Below, in pieces: positions 44,871 through 53,028 of a DNA stretch of 64,000 bases. Both the position numbers and the translations under genes were made by a program. A model generated the notes under the pieces. That model searched no databases. It was not told the DNA's origin and saw only the letters and a program-made list of their open reading frames with translations. Each line of letters opens with the position of its first letter. Within the stretch, counting starts at the first letter, position 1. The stretch is from Woeseiaceae bacterium (GTDB lineage Bacteria; Pseudomonadota; Gammaproteobacteria; Steroidobacterales; Woeseiaceae), in assembly GCA_028289545.1 (NCBI GenBank), contig JANQPG010000016.1:22874-86873 (forward strand), read 5' to 3'.

Positions 44871-45844
44871 AAGCGGCCCTCGAGGCGCCGGGCGCTCCTG
44901 CCGACGAACCAGGCGCCGGCCAGATTCACCAGTAACGTGATCGCAAGCAGAATCAGCGCGGCGTACATCAGTGCCTGGGTCTCGAGTATGCCGGCCTCGG
45001 GGAAGTTCAGCGCCAGCGATGCGGCCAGCGTGTTGGCGGGGGAAAACAACGACAGCGATATCTGGTTCGAGTTGCCGACGAGCATCGCGAGCGCCATCGT
45101 TTCGCCCAGCGCCCGACCGAGCCCCAGCACCAGCGCGCCAAAAATGCCGGATCCGGCGGCCGGCAGGATGACCTTGCCGATGGCCTGCCAGCGGGTTGCG
45201 CCCATCCCGTAGACCGCTTCTCTCATGCGGTCCGGAACGGCGCGGATAGCATCCTGAGAGATGGCGGCGACGGTAGGCAGCACCATGATGGCGAGCACCA
45301 GCGCGGCCGGAAACAGTCCGGGCCCGCTGAGCGAGGTCTCGAACAACGGCAGCCAGCCGAACTCTTCGTGCAGCCAGTTGGCCGCGGGTCTCAGGAGCGG
45401 AATGACGACGTGTATGCCCCATAGCCCGTAGACCACGCTGGGCACGGCCGCCAGCAGCTCCACAATGTATCGGAACGCGCTTTCGACGCGGCGCGGCAGA
45501 AAACCTTCGGATAGAAAGACCGCAATGACCAGCCCAACGGAGCCGGCCATGAGCAGGGCCAGGATCGAGCTGTAGAGCGTGCCCCAGATCTGCGGCAGTA
45601 CGCCGAAGCGGCCGTTGTTGGGGTCCCATGCGCTATCGGTGAGAAACCCGGGCCCGAACGTCCGCACAGCCGGCCATGCGTTGCTGCCGATTTCCCAGAC
45701 TATGTATGCGGACAGCAGAACAACGAGCCACGTGACGATCTTTGTGCCGCCACGAAAACCGCGATCGAACCAGCGCTCTCTCGGCCCAGGCAGTCGGGCC
45801 ACGGCGGCCCGCGCTTCGAGCTCCTGAAGCGCCCGCGACTGCAT
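44867..45844 (-). CDS. pstC: Phosphate ABC transporter permease PstC
   Basis: The 325-residue permease starts at ATG 45844, which shares its first base with the pstS stop (TGATG). The PstC features are visible: IWGTLYSSILALLMAGSVG, ELLAAVPSVVYGLWG and the loop RMREAVYGMGATRWQAIGKV. It pairs with PstA. The N-terminus has a cytoplasmic extension of about 30 residues rich in Arg and Glu. Confidence 0.96.
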   Translation of the reverse strand: MQSRALQELEARAAVARLPGPRERWFDRGFRGGTKIVTWLVVLLSAYIVWEIGSNAWPAVRTFGPGFLTDSAWDPNNGRFGVLPQIWGTLYSSILALLMAGSVGLVIAVFLSEGFLPRRVESAFRYIVELLAAVPSVVYGLWGIHVVIPLLRPAANWLHEEFGWLPLFETSLSGPGLFPAALVLAIMVLPTVAAISQDAIRAVPDRMREAVYGMGATRWQAIGKVILPAAGSGIFGALVLGLGRALGETMALAMLVGNSNQISLSLFSPANTLAASLALNFPEAGILETQALMYAALILLAITLLVNLAGAWFVGRSARRLEGRL

Positions 45845-46875
45845 CAGCCGAGCTCGTCCAGCAGCAGCAGCGAGCGCCGTGCCACGTCGTCCGGCAGCGA
45901 GAGGTAGCCGAGTTCCGAGGCGAGCGGCTGCCCTTCGGTCAGGCAGAATCGCACCAGTTCGCGGAGCGCGTCGGCCACCCGGGGATCGTCGTAGCGGCGC
46001 CGAAGCAATAGCCAGGTATAGGTGACGATCGGATAGGCTCGCTCGCCCTCGGGGTCCGGAATCCAGATACGCAGGTCGTCCGTGAGCGGCGCAGCCGAGA
46101 GCGCCGCGCGGCCGCCGTCCATACCCGGCATGACGTAAGCCCCTGCGCCGTTTTCGAGCATGGCCATGGGTACCTTGCCGAAGCGAGCGTAGCCGTACTC
46201 GATATAGCCAACGGCGCCGGGCGTCTGCAGGATCGTGGCCGTAACGCCGTCATTCTTGGGCGCGGCAACTATCTTGTCGCTGTCGGGCCAGACGACGGTC
46301 TTGCCGGTTCCGGGGCCGTCGCGCCACTGTTTCGATATCGCGGACAAGTGCTTGCTGAAGGCATAGGTTGTGCCGCTGCTGTCCGCTCGCCGAACCACGG
46401 TAATGGGTAGATCGGGCAGGATCACGCCGGGATTGCTGGCGGCGATGGCCGGGTGGTTCCAGCGCTCGATGCGCCCGAGGAAAATTTCCGGGTACACGTC
46501 GCGCGCCAGTCTGAGCGGTTGTTCCGTGCCGGGCAGGTTGTAGGCGACGACAATCTTGCCCGCGGTGATCGGAATCATAATGACGCCGCCCGACACTTCG
46601 GCAACTTCGCGGTCGGTCATGGCGGCGTCGCTGCCGGCGAAGTCGACCGTCTCGTGTATCAGATCGCGAATCCCGGCGCCGCTGCCCTTGGCCTGATAGT
46701 TGATGAGCACGCCAGGGTTATCGTCGCGATAGGTTTTGAACCAGGTCGAGTACAGCGGATACGGAAAGCTGGCGCCCGAGCCCGTCAGCCGGATTGCGTC
46801 GATGCCGCCCCCGCAGCTCGCCGTTAACAGCGTCGCCGTCAGGCATAGCAGGCCCGTTCGCAGCACGGTGCGCAT
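45844..46875 (-). CDS. pstS: Phosphate-binding lipoprotein PstS
   Basis: The 343-residue PstS binds phosphate in the periplasm. It carries a lipoprotein signal (LTATLLTASCGGG) in place of the soluble signal of E. coli PstS, and the phosphate-site motifs LTGSGASFPYPLYSTW, KGSGAGIRDL, FAGSDAAMTD and RADSSGTTYAF. Its ATG directly follows the tonB stop (TGAATG). Lipid anchoring keeps it close to the PstCA pore or to an outer-membrane receptor. Length is normal. Confidence 0.97.
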   Translation of the reverse strand: MRTVLRTGLLCLTATLLTASCGGGIDAIRLTGSGASFPYPLYSTWFKTYRDDNPGVLINYQAKGSGAGIRDLIHETVDFAGSDAAMTDREVAEVSGGVIMIPITAGKIVVAYNLPGTEQPLRLARDVYPEIFLGRIERWNHPAIAASNPGVILPDLPITVVRRADSSGTTYAFSKHLSAISKQWRDGPGTGKTVVWPDSDKIVAAPKNDGVTATILQTPGAVGYIEYGYARFGKVPMAMLENGAGAYVMPGMDGGRAALSAAPLTDDLRIWIPDPEGERAYPIVTYTWLLLRRRYDDPRVADALRELVRFCLTEGQPLASELGYLSLPDDVARRSLLLLDELG

Positions 46876-47493
46876 TCAGGCGCCCCCTTCGGGCGGCAGG
46901 TCGAGCTTGAACACAACCCGGGTCATCGTGACGACTCGCGCCGGTTTGCCGTTCCTGATCTGCGGCTGGTACTTCCAGCGCATCACGGCGCGTTGTGCCG
47001 CACGTTCGAACAGCCCGGCGGGTTCTGCCCGCATCACTTCCGGATCCTCGACGGAGCCGGTTTCGTTGACGACAAATCTGAGCAGGACAAAACCCTCGAT
47101 ACGCTTCGACAAGGGTCCCGGCGGGTAGTCGGGCGGAACACGCACGAGCGGCGTCAGTTCCCGCGCAATCTGGATGTTGCCGGCGATCGTCGGCCCGAGT
47201 TCGACCTCGAGCGCCGGCGCGCTGATCGCAAGCTGGCCCGCGGCCGCGCTGCCGGGTGCGCGGTCCAGCTGCTCGAGCACGTCGTCAACCTCGGTAACCG
47301 GTTTTTCCGGCGCCTTCGGTTCCCGACGCGAGCGTACCGCGCTGGATTGCTCGGTCATGCGTATGAAGTTGGCGATCTGTACGTCTTCGACGTCCGTCAG
47401 CCGAACGCGTTTTGCGCCGACCATGTACTCGATGACGGTGAACAGCAGCAGGTTGATCAACAGGGCGAAGCTTGCAATTGCAAACACGCGCAT
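46876..47493 (-). CDS. TonB-like energy transducer, first gene of pst operon
   Basis: The 205-residue protein has an N-terminal anchor (VFAIASFALLINLLLFTVIE), a periplasmic linker rich in Lys, Glu and Pro (KAPEKPVTEV) and a C-terminal TonB domain (PPDYPPGPLSKRIEGFVLLR and VMRWKYQPQIRNGK). TonB proteins transmit proton-motive force, via ExbBD, to outer-membrane receptors. Placement before pstS suggests that it energises an outer-membrane phosphate or phosphate-ester receptor. No exbB or exbD is in the window. The gene is directly coupled to pstS. Confidence 0.92.
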   Translation of the reverse strand: MRVFAIASFALLINLLLFTVIEYMVGAKRVRLTDVEDVQIANFIRMTEQSSAVRSRREPKAPEKPVTEVDDVLEQLDRAPGSAAAGQLAISAPALEVELGPTIAGNIQIARELTPLVRVPPDYPPGPLSKRIEGFVLLRFVVNETGSVEDPEVMRAEPAGLFERAAQRAVMRWKYQPQIRNGKPARVVTMTRVVFKLDLPPEGGA

Positions 47494-47788
47494 CGTTCCG
47501 ATACCTCATGTTTTGGGCGTTGTTGCCGCGTTGTCGGGCGGGATTGCCGGTTGCGAAAGGAGTCTAGAGGAACGTCCGACGGGTCGGTTTCGTGGAAACT
47601 ATCTACGCAATAAAAACTTCAAGAATCCGAAACCTGTTCGATACACTTCAGGGGTCGGACAACGCTCCGGCAGGGGTGCCGCGGACGGCCGGATGCGGGA
47701 AAACCCACCGTCTGGCTGCGGAATTCGCGTCTTGAAACGCTCAAGCCTTTCGCATAGCTTAGGCCCGTTCTAAACCTAAGGTCGTACC

Positions 47789-48112
47789 ATGACGTTCGTT
47801 GTTACCGAAGCCTGCATAAAGTGCAAACTCACGGATTGTGTGGAGGTTTGCCCCGTCGATTGCTTCCACGAGGGCCCCAACTTCCTGGTGATCGATCCGG
47901 ACGAGTGCATTGACTGCACGCTGTGCGAACCGGAGTGCCCCGTGGAGGCGATCTATTCGGAAGACGAGCTGCCTGCCGGCCAGGAGCAGTTCCTCGAAAT
48001 CAACGCCGAGCTGTCGCGAGACTGGCCCGTGATTACCGAGATGAAGGACCCGCCGGAAGACGCCGACGATTGGCGCGAGGTCAAGGACAAGCTCCAGTAC
48101 CTGGAGCGCTGA
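47789..48112 (+). CDS. fdxA: Ferredoxin FdxA, seven-iron type
   Basis: The 107-residue protein is a 3Fe-4S/4Fe-4S ferredoxin of the FdxA group: [20 protein letters not shown] at the start with the typical spacing and [16 protein letters not shown] for the second cluster. The long acidic C-terminal part ([19 protein letters not shown]) is also typical. It carries low-potential electrons for unidentified partners. A likely promoter is TTGAAA (47732) with TAGCTT 17 bases further on. It converges on the dehalogenase-like gene with a three-base gap. Confidence 0.97.
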   Translation: MTFVVTEACIKCKLTDCVEVCPVDCFHEGPNFLVIDPDECIDCTLCEPECPVEAIYSEDELPAGQEQFLEINAELSRDWPVITEMKDPPEDADDWREVKDKLQYLER

Positions 48113-48115
48113 ACG

Positions 48116-49021
48116 TCATTCCGCTTGCCGCGAGTCGTCGCGGACAAACCGTATAAGGAGTTCCGCAAGCTCCGGACCTTTGTCTTCCTGCAGAAAATGG
48201 CCTGCGTTGCGGATCTTTACGTGCGGCTGTCCCTTGGCGCCGGGCACGGTTTCCTGCCATTTGCGCTCACCGCCCCGGGTAATCGGGTCGCGGTTACTAA
48301 AGCAGGTCAGAAACGGTTTTTCCCAGCGGCTGAACACCCGCCAGGCGGCGCGGTTGGCCTCGCTTGCGGGATTGTCGGGCGCAATCGGCACGAGCCCGGG
48401 GAATGCTCGCGTGCCGGCCTTGTAGCGCGCTGAAGGGAACGGCGCGTCGTAAGCGGCGATCACGGCCGGCGGCAGCTCCGTGATCGTGCCTTTGTCGAGT
48501 ATCCGGCCGATCGGAAACCACGGGCTAAAGCGCGCGAACGCGCGCCAGATCATGAACGCGCGGGGCATGGCTTCGTCACCCGTAGGCAGGCCGCCGTTGC
48601 CAAGCGCTATGCGCTCGAACCGGTCCGGGTGCTCGGCGGCAAGCCTGAGCCCGATGAGCGAGCCCCAGTCCTGGCAAAACAGGTTGATGCGCTCGAGCTG
48701 CAGCGCATCGAGAAAGGCCGCCATCCAGCGGACATGACCTTCGTAGCTGTAGTCGGCGATCTTCGTCGGCTTGTCCGACTTGCCGAAGCCAATCAGATCG
48801 GGCGCCAGCACGCGCAGGCCGGCTGTCGCGAGCGGCGGAATCATGTGCCGATACAGGTAGGACCAACTCGGCTCGCCGTGCAGCAGCAGCACTTGAGGGC
48901 CGTCTTCGGGTCCCTCCGCGACGTAGTGCATGCGCATCCCGTCCACCTCCACATAGTTCGGCGTAAACGGGTAGTCGGGCAGGTGTTCGAAGCGGGACTC
49001 AGGCGTGCGCAATACGGTCAT
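48116..49021 (-). CDS. Haloalkane dehalogenase family alpha/beta hydrolase (DhmA-like)
   Basis: The 301-residue protein has the haloalkane dehalogenase pattern: oxyanion segment LLHGEPSWSYLYRHMI, nucleophile Asp in FCQDWGSLIG, PDLIGFGKSDKP, and a catalytic His in IRNAGHFLQED. The halide-stabilising Trp follows the nucleophile. It would hydrolyse a carbon-halogen bond to an alcohol; relatives of this subfamily also hydrolyse other substrates, so the specificity is open. It lies alone between fdxA and the diverging lipase-like gene. Confidence 0.9.
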   Translation of the reverse strand: MTVLRTPESRFEHLPDYPFTPNYVEVDGMRMHYVAEGPEDGPQVLLLHGEPSWSYLYRHMIPPLATAGLRVLAPDLIGFGKSDKPTKIADYSYEGHVRWMAAFLDALQLERINLFCQDWGSLIGLRLAAEHPDRFERIALGNGGLPTGDEAMPRAFMIWRAFARFSPWFPIGRILDKGTITELPPAVIAAYDAPFPSARYKAGTRAFPGLVPIAPDNPASEANRAAWRVFSRWEKPFLTCFSNRDPITRGGERKWQETVPGAKGQPHVKIRNAGHFLQEDKGPELAELLIRFVRDDSRQAE

Positions 49022-49044
49022 GATCGGGGTATGGTCAAGGAATT

Positions 49045-50025
49045 GTGACTCGCCATCATACGCTCATGCAGAACCCAAGCCCCACATCGAACCCCACGCC
49101 GAGCTTTCGGGCCCGGCTGGTGCGCGCCATTACCTCGCGGTATTTCGACTACCTCGTGAGTCCGGAGGGTGCCGACGTTCGCCGTCTGCGCTCTCGCCTC
49201 GACCGCTTTGCCCGGCTGGTGCCCGTGGCCGGCGGCGTCGACGTCGAGCGAACGCGCGTCGCGGGACTGGACGCCGAATGGCTGCAGCCTAAGGAGCGTA
49301 TGGACGGCAAGGTGTTGCTGTACCTGCACGGCGGCGCCTACGTACTCGGCAGCTGCGATTCTCACCGGCATCTCGTCAGCCACATCGCGGGCTCCGCGGG
49401 GATCCAGGCGTTACTGCCCGAGTACCGGCTCGCGCCGGAACATCCGTTCCCGGCGGCCATAGAGGATGCCGTACGAGTTTACACCGCGTTGCTCGATGAC
49501 GGTGTCGACGCAACCGACATCATTGTCGCGGGTGACTCGGCGGGGGGAGGACTGACGATGGCCATGTTGTTGTCGCTGTCGTCAGCCGGGCTGCCGCAGC
49601 CCGCGCTCGGCTGCCTGTTGTCGCCGTGGCTTGATCTGGCGGCGGAGGGGGAAAGCATGCAGTCGCGACGGGAAGAAGATCCGTGGTTCAGCCCCGAGGA
49701 TTTTCCGCACGTCACGCGCCATTACTGCGACGACAGCCAGCGAAAGCTGCCGCTCGTATCGCCCGTGTATGCGGATCCCGCCGGGCTGTGCCCCATCTAC
49801 ATCCAGGTTGGCGATCACGAGATCCTTCTGAGCGACTCACGACGACTGGCGGACAATGTCCGGGCTGCGGGCGGGTCCGTCGAACTCGAAGTGTGGCCCG
49901 ACATGTGGCACGTGTTCCAGGCGTTTGTGCTGGTCATGCCCGAGAGCCGCGCGGCGGTCGACAAGCTGGCCGCGAGGATGCGGGCGGTGTTCGAGGAAGG
50001 CGGCCAGTCTTTCGACGGTCAGTAA
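49045..50025 (+). CDS. HSL-family alpha/beta hydrolase (esterase)
   Basis: The 326-residue protein has the hormone-sensitive-lipase motifs: YLHGGAYVLGSCDSHR (oxyanion HGGAY), GDSAGGGLTMAM with catalytic Ser, DHEILLSDSRRLA with Asp and DMWHVFQAFV with His. It should hydrolyse short acyl esters in the cytoplasm. The start may be GTG 49045, close to AAGGA, or ATG 49066 (MQNPSPTSN). It overlaps the converging methyltransferase gene by seven bases. Confidence 0.92.
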   Translation: MTRHHTLMQNPSPTSNPTPSFRARLVRAITSRYFDYLVSPEGADVRRLRSRLDRFARLVPVAGGVDVERTRVAGLDAEWLQPKERMDGKVLLYLHGGAYVLGSCDSHRHLVSHIAGSAGIQALLPEYRLAPEHPFPAAIEDAVRVYTALLDDGVDATDIIVAGDSAGGGLTMAMLLSLSSAGLPQPALGCLLSPWLDLAAEGESMQSRREEDPWFSPEDFPHVTRHYCDDSQRKLPLVSPVYADPAGLCPIYIQVGDHEILLSDSRRLADNVRAAGGSVELEVWPDMWHVFQAFVLVMPESRAAVDKLAARMRAVFEEGGQSFDGQ

Positions 50026-51446
50026 TTCGACTGCTGGTTCGCGTCGTCGAACATCCTGGTGAGAAATGTGCGAATGGCCGGGATGGCCTCGCTCTTCGGC
50101 ATGAGCTGCTGTTTTTCCAGCACGGCGGCCATGTCCTCGATGGAGCGTTTGCCGTCGATCAGCGACATGATGAACGAGTAGATTTGTGTCGTCATGGCCT
50201 GGGTGCGAAAGCTCTTCAAGAGCGGCACCGCCTCTTTGCCCGTGACGAGCCAGTCGGGCAGCGCTTTATGCCTTGGCGGCGCCTTGACGCTGCGCTCTTT
50301 GTACGCGCAAAACGAAAACACGTGTTCGCGGCGGGCATGCCGACTGGCAGGCGACGACATGTAGGGAATCGTGGCTTCGGCGACGTAAGGGTCGGAGAAA
50401 CCGCACTCCGCGACAATCGCCTTGGTCTCTTCAGGGCTGTATCGATGCGCGCGCTTACCGCTGTGGAAAGCGAGTGATCCGAAATTGACCCAGCGGCCCT
50501 GGGGTTTGAGCCGCTGATTGAGGCGCTCTGCAAATACACTCAGCTCGTCGGTCACGATATCGATCAGCCACGGCGTCACGATCGTGTCGAAAGACTCAGG
50601 AACGAACGGCAGTCTGAGCGCGTCGCCCAACACAAGATGAAAACCCTCACGCACCGGCTCCGGCGCTTCCAGTTTTCGCAGCACGGCATCGTCTTCGAGC
50701 GAGCGCGGCGCTATCGGGAACTCGTACATCGACAGGCTTTCACCGCTGGTGACGGCTTTCGCAACCAGCATCAGCATCGGGTTGAAGTCGAAGGCAACCG
50801 TGCGCCGGCAGTCGAGCTGCATGTGTATGTCGTAGGCCAGGCGCCCGGCACCCGCGCCGATCACAAGCACGTCGCCGAGTTCCGCATTGTCGTGGAGTAC
50901 GCTTTCGATCTGCCGCATCGATGCCGTGTTCTCTTCGTCGCCCCAGGCCCAGTCGCGGTGGATGTTGGGATAATAGGTATTGAGGCCCTGATCGGTCGGC
51001 AGGCGTGTCCGCAGGGCCAGGTAACTCTCGTAGCTCGCGGCGGGGCTGTCAGTGCCGAGTGGCTCGAGCAACCTGGCCAGCTTCCTGCGATGCGCATCCA
51101 GACACTTTCGATAGCGTTCGAGGCGCCGCCGGGTTAGCGCACGGAGATCTTTGTTTTTTTCCTCTGTCTCGAGGCTCGAAATCTCATGACCAATTTTCTC
51201 CGCTGCGAAACGCATACGATTCCGCCACTCGCCCAGTGTCGCTTCGGGTTCTGCAAACAGGAACGGAATGCCGCCGATTGACGGAAAATCGAGTTTGCAG
51301 CCGTCGCTACGCCAGTGCGACGTTTTGCCGTCCGGTTCATCCGACGGCTCCTTGACCGGCCGCAGCACCTCGTCGGTGCGCGGACAGGCCAGAAGGTCGG
51401 CCAGGGGATCGTTTGCGGGAGAGTCAGCGGATTCCATACTTGCCAT
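50019..51446 (-). CDS. Three-domain methyltransferase: Trm112-like, N2227-like, PqqD-like
   Basis: The 475-residue protein is unusual in its domain order. Residues about 15-65 resemble the UPF0434/Trm112 zinc-ribbon fold (LADLLACPRTDEVL, FPSIGGIPFLF), with fewer cysteines than usual. Residues about 145-370 form a SAM methyltransferase of the N2227/carnosine N-methyltransferase type: YYPNIHRDWAWGDEEN, VLVIGAGAGRLAYDIH and VTPWLIDIV. The final 75 residues (FIMSLIDGKRSIEDMAAVLE) resemble a PqqD/RRE-type peptide-recognition fold. The substrate is unknown. It stands alone between a hydrolase gene and nhaR. Confidence 0.85.
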   Translation of the reverse strand: MASMESADSPANDPLADLLACPRTDEVLRPVKEPSDEPDGKTSHWRSDGCKLDFPSIGGIPFLFAEPEATLGEWRNRMRFAAEKIGHEISSLETEEKNKDLRALTRRRLERYRKCLDAHRRKLARLLEPLGTDSPAASYESYLALRTRLPTDQGLNTYYPNIHRDWAWGDEENTASMRQIESVLHDNAELGDVLVIGAGAGRLAYDIHMQLDCRRTVAFDFNPMLMLVAKAVTSGESLSMYEFPIAPRSLEDDAVLRKLEAPEPVREGFHLVLGDALRLPFVPESFDTIVTPWLIDIVTDELSVFAERLNQRLKPQGRWVNFGSLAFHSGKRAHRYSPEETKAIVAECGFSDPYVAEATIPYMSSPASRHARREHVFSFCAYKERSVKAPPRHKALPDWLVTGKEAVPLLKSFRTQAMTTQIYSFIMSLIDGKRSIEDMAAVLEKQQLMPKSEAIPAIRTFLTRMFDDANQQSNY

Positions 51447-51556
51447 TATCGCGTGCTGCGTTCGTCAATGTCCGGTAGCGGTTCACAGCGTCGTGGGGCT
51501 CAGAGCCTGTCTCAAAACAGATTGTGGCCACGTCGGCATCTAACCTGAGAGCGTTT

Positions 51557-52468
51557 CTACTGCTGGATTTCGGGGAACAGGTCGCTGCGGGCGGCCTCGG
51601 TAATGGAGACGACGGCCTCGTTGCGCAGGCGTCTTTCCGGTGAAATCGCGTAGTAGGTTTCGGTGATGTCCAGCGTTCGGCCGATGACCGCAACCCGGTA
51701 CATCCTGCAGATTTCCGTTTCGATGGCGGTCGGGCCCGCGAATACGCCGACGCCGGCTTCGCCGAAAGCCTTGAGTAGCGCGCTATCGTCGAATTCGCCC
51801 GCAATTTGCGGCGCCAGCCCCTTTTTCTCGAACCATTCGTCCAGGAGTCGGCGCAGCGCCGAGTTCTTGGTCGGCAGCAACAGCGGTGCCTCATTGAGCG
51901 AATCCGGGAAGCGGTTACGCCAGCCGCGCGCGCGTATCTTCGGCGAAAAAAACGACAACCCGCTTTCGCCCAGATGGTGATCGTAAGCGCGGATGTTGAG
52001 GCCGCGGGGCACCGGTTGATCGGACAGCACGAGGTCGAGCTTGTGTACCGCCAGGTCCGCGAGCAGTTGGTCGAGCGTCGCCTCGTGGCAGCGAACCCTG
52101 ACGGGCGGGTCGCCAAGCATGGCCGGTGCGACTATGCGCTCGGCGATGAGTTTCGGCATCGAACTGACGGCGCCGATCGCCAGGGTCGGCGACGCGTTCG
52201 GCAGGTTGCTGCGAATCGTGCTGGCCAGTTCCGCGCCGATCGAAAAGATCTCGTCGGCATAACCGTAGACCACTCGACCGGACTCGGTCATCGTCAGGCG
52301 ACGGCCCACGCGCTCGAACAGCGGCTGACCGATTGATTGCTCGAGGACCTTGATCTGCCCGCTGATGGTCTGAGGCGTGAGGTGCAGGATGTCAGCCGCT
52401 TTTGCGACGCTGCCTTCGCGCGCGACGGTCCAGAAGTACTGCAAGTGGTTGTAATTCAAGTGCCTCAA
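51557..52468 (-). CDS. nhaR: LysR-type transcriptional activator NhaR
   Basis: The 303-residue regulator matches NhaR closely from its first residues (RHLNYNHLQYFWTVAREGSV), then has the helix-turn-helix KAADILHLTPQTISGQIKVLE, the effector-domain GEFDDSALLKAFGEAGVGVF and the ATLDQLLADLAVHKLDLVLSD segment. In E. coli NhaR responds to sodium and activates the nhaA antiporter gene and pga. A TTG at 52468 gives the E. coli-type N-terminus. It diverges from the HPF-like and sbtAB genes across 114 bases holding a LysR-type palindrome. No nhaA is in the window. Confidence 0.95.
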   Translation of the reverse strand: MRHLNYNHLQYFWTVAREGSVAKAADILHLTPQTISGQIKVLEQSIGQPLFERVGRRLTMTESGRVVYGYADEIFSIGAELASTIRSNLPNASPTLAIGAVSSMPKLIAERIVAPAMLGDPPVRVRCHEATLDQLLADLAVHKLDLVLSDQPVPRGLNIRAYDHHLGESGLSFFSPKIRARGWRNRFPDSLNEAPLLLPTKNSALRRLLDEWFEKKGLAPQIAGEFDDSALLKAFGEAGVGVFAGPTAIETEICRMYRVAVIGRTLDITETYYAISPERRLRNEAVVSITEAARSDLFPEIQQ

Positions 52469-52521
52469 GGCCGATCTCCGACAACGCGAAACTTCGAAAA
52501 AAGTATCACAAAATCAAGATA

Positions 52522-52540
52522 AGTTCGATTGTAACGAACT
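52522..52540. promoter_or_regulatory. LysR-type palindrome between nhaR and HPF-like gene
   Basis: AGTTCG-ATTGTAA-CGAACT is a perfect 6-7-6 inverted repeat containing T-N11-A (TCG...CGA), the usual LysR box geometry. It sits midway in the divergent region, where an autoregulatory NhaR site would be expected. Confidence 0.6.
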
Positions 52541-52582
52541 ATTGTGCTCGCTACTATGAACCACCGACTGGAGATTTCTCGT

Positions 52583-52936
52583 ATGCAAATGACCATACAG
52601 ACTCAGGGTTTTCCGATGTCGTCCGCGGTGTACAGGCGAACCCGCCAGCTGTTCGGGCGAGCGCTCTCCGCTTTCCGCGACTCAATTGTCGACGTCAACG
52701 TGTTTCTGAAGGACCTGAACGGTCCCAAAGGCGGCGATGACAAGAGCGTCGTTGTTCGCGTGGACCTGACCACCCAGCAGAGCGTCGCGATCGAAACCGT
52801 CAACAGCAACATGCACGCGGCGCTCGTATTGTCCGCAAGGCGCGCCAAACGGGCCGTAAAACGCGGCGTCTCCAAACACCGTCGATTCGAGCAGAAGGCG
52901 CTCAGAGACCGGCGGCAGACCGGAGCAGTCACCTGA
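52583..52936 (+). CDS. HPF/RaiA-like ribosome-associated protein
   Basis: The ATG at 52583 (MQMTIQTQGFPMSSAVYRR) has GGAG nine bases upstream. The 117-residue product resembles short HPF/RaiA (sigma-54 modulation) proteins: start beta strand and IVDVNVFLKDLNGPKGGDD near residue 40, then VVRVDLTTQQSVAIE and a second helix rich in Arg. Such proteins bind the 30S subunit and store or protect idle ribosomes. The basic tail (RRAKRAVKRGVSKHRR) fits RNA binding. It lies between nhaR and sbtA on the plus strand and may share regulation with the latter. Confidence 0.85.
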   Translation: MQMTIQTQGFPMSSAVYRRTRQLFGRALSAFRDSIVDVNVFLKDLNGPKGGDDKSVVVRVDLTTQQSVAIETVNSNMHAALVLSARRAKRAVKRGVSKHRRFEQKALRDRRQTGAVT

Positions 52937-53028
52937 AGCTCAAGTGTTGGCGAGTCTGTTCCTCTCGCAGGCAAACACGTTAAGATTCTGCTTCCCATAG
53001 CGTTTTGTAGTTCGGTCGTATAGTTCGA

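Noticed and set aside
44871..45629. In-frame extension of pstA to 553 codons
   Set aside because: It overlaps pstC in another frame; GTG 44870 coupled to the pstC stop gives the normal PstA length.
47494..47788. Search for a Pho box upstream of tonB-pst
   Set aside because: No CTGTCAT-type direct repeat was seen on either strand.
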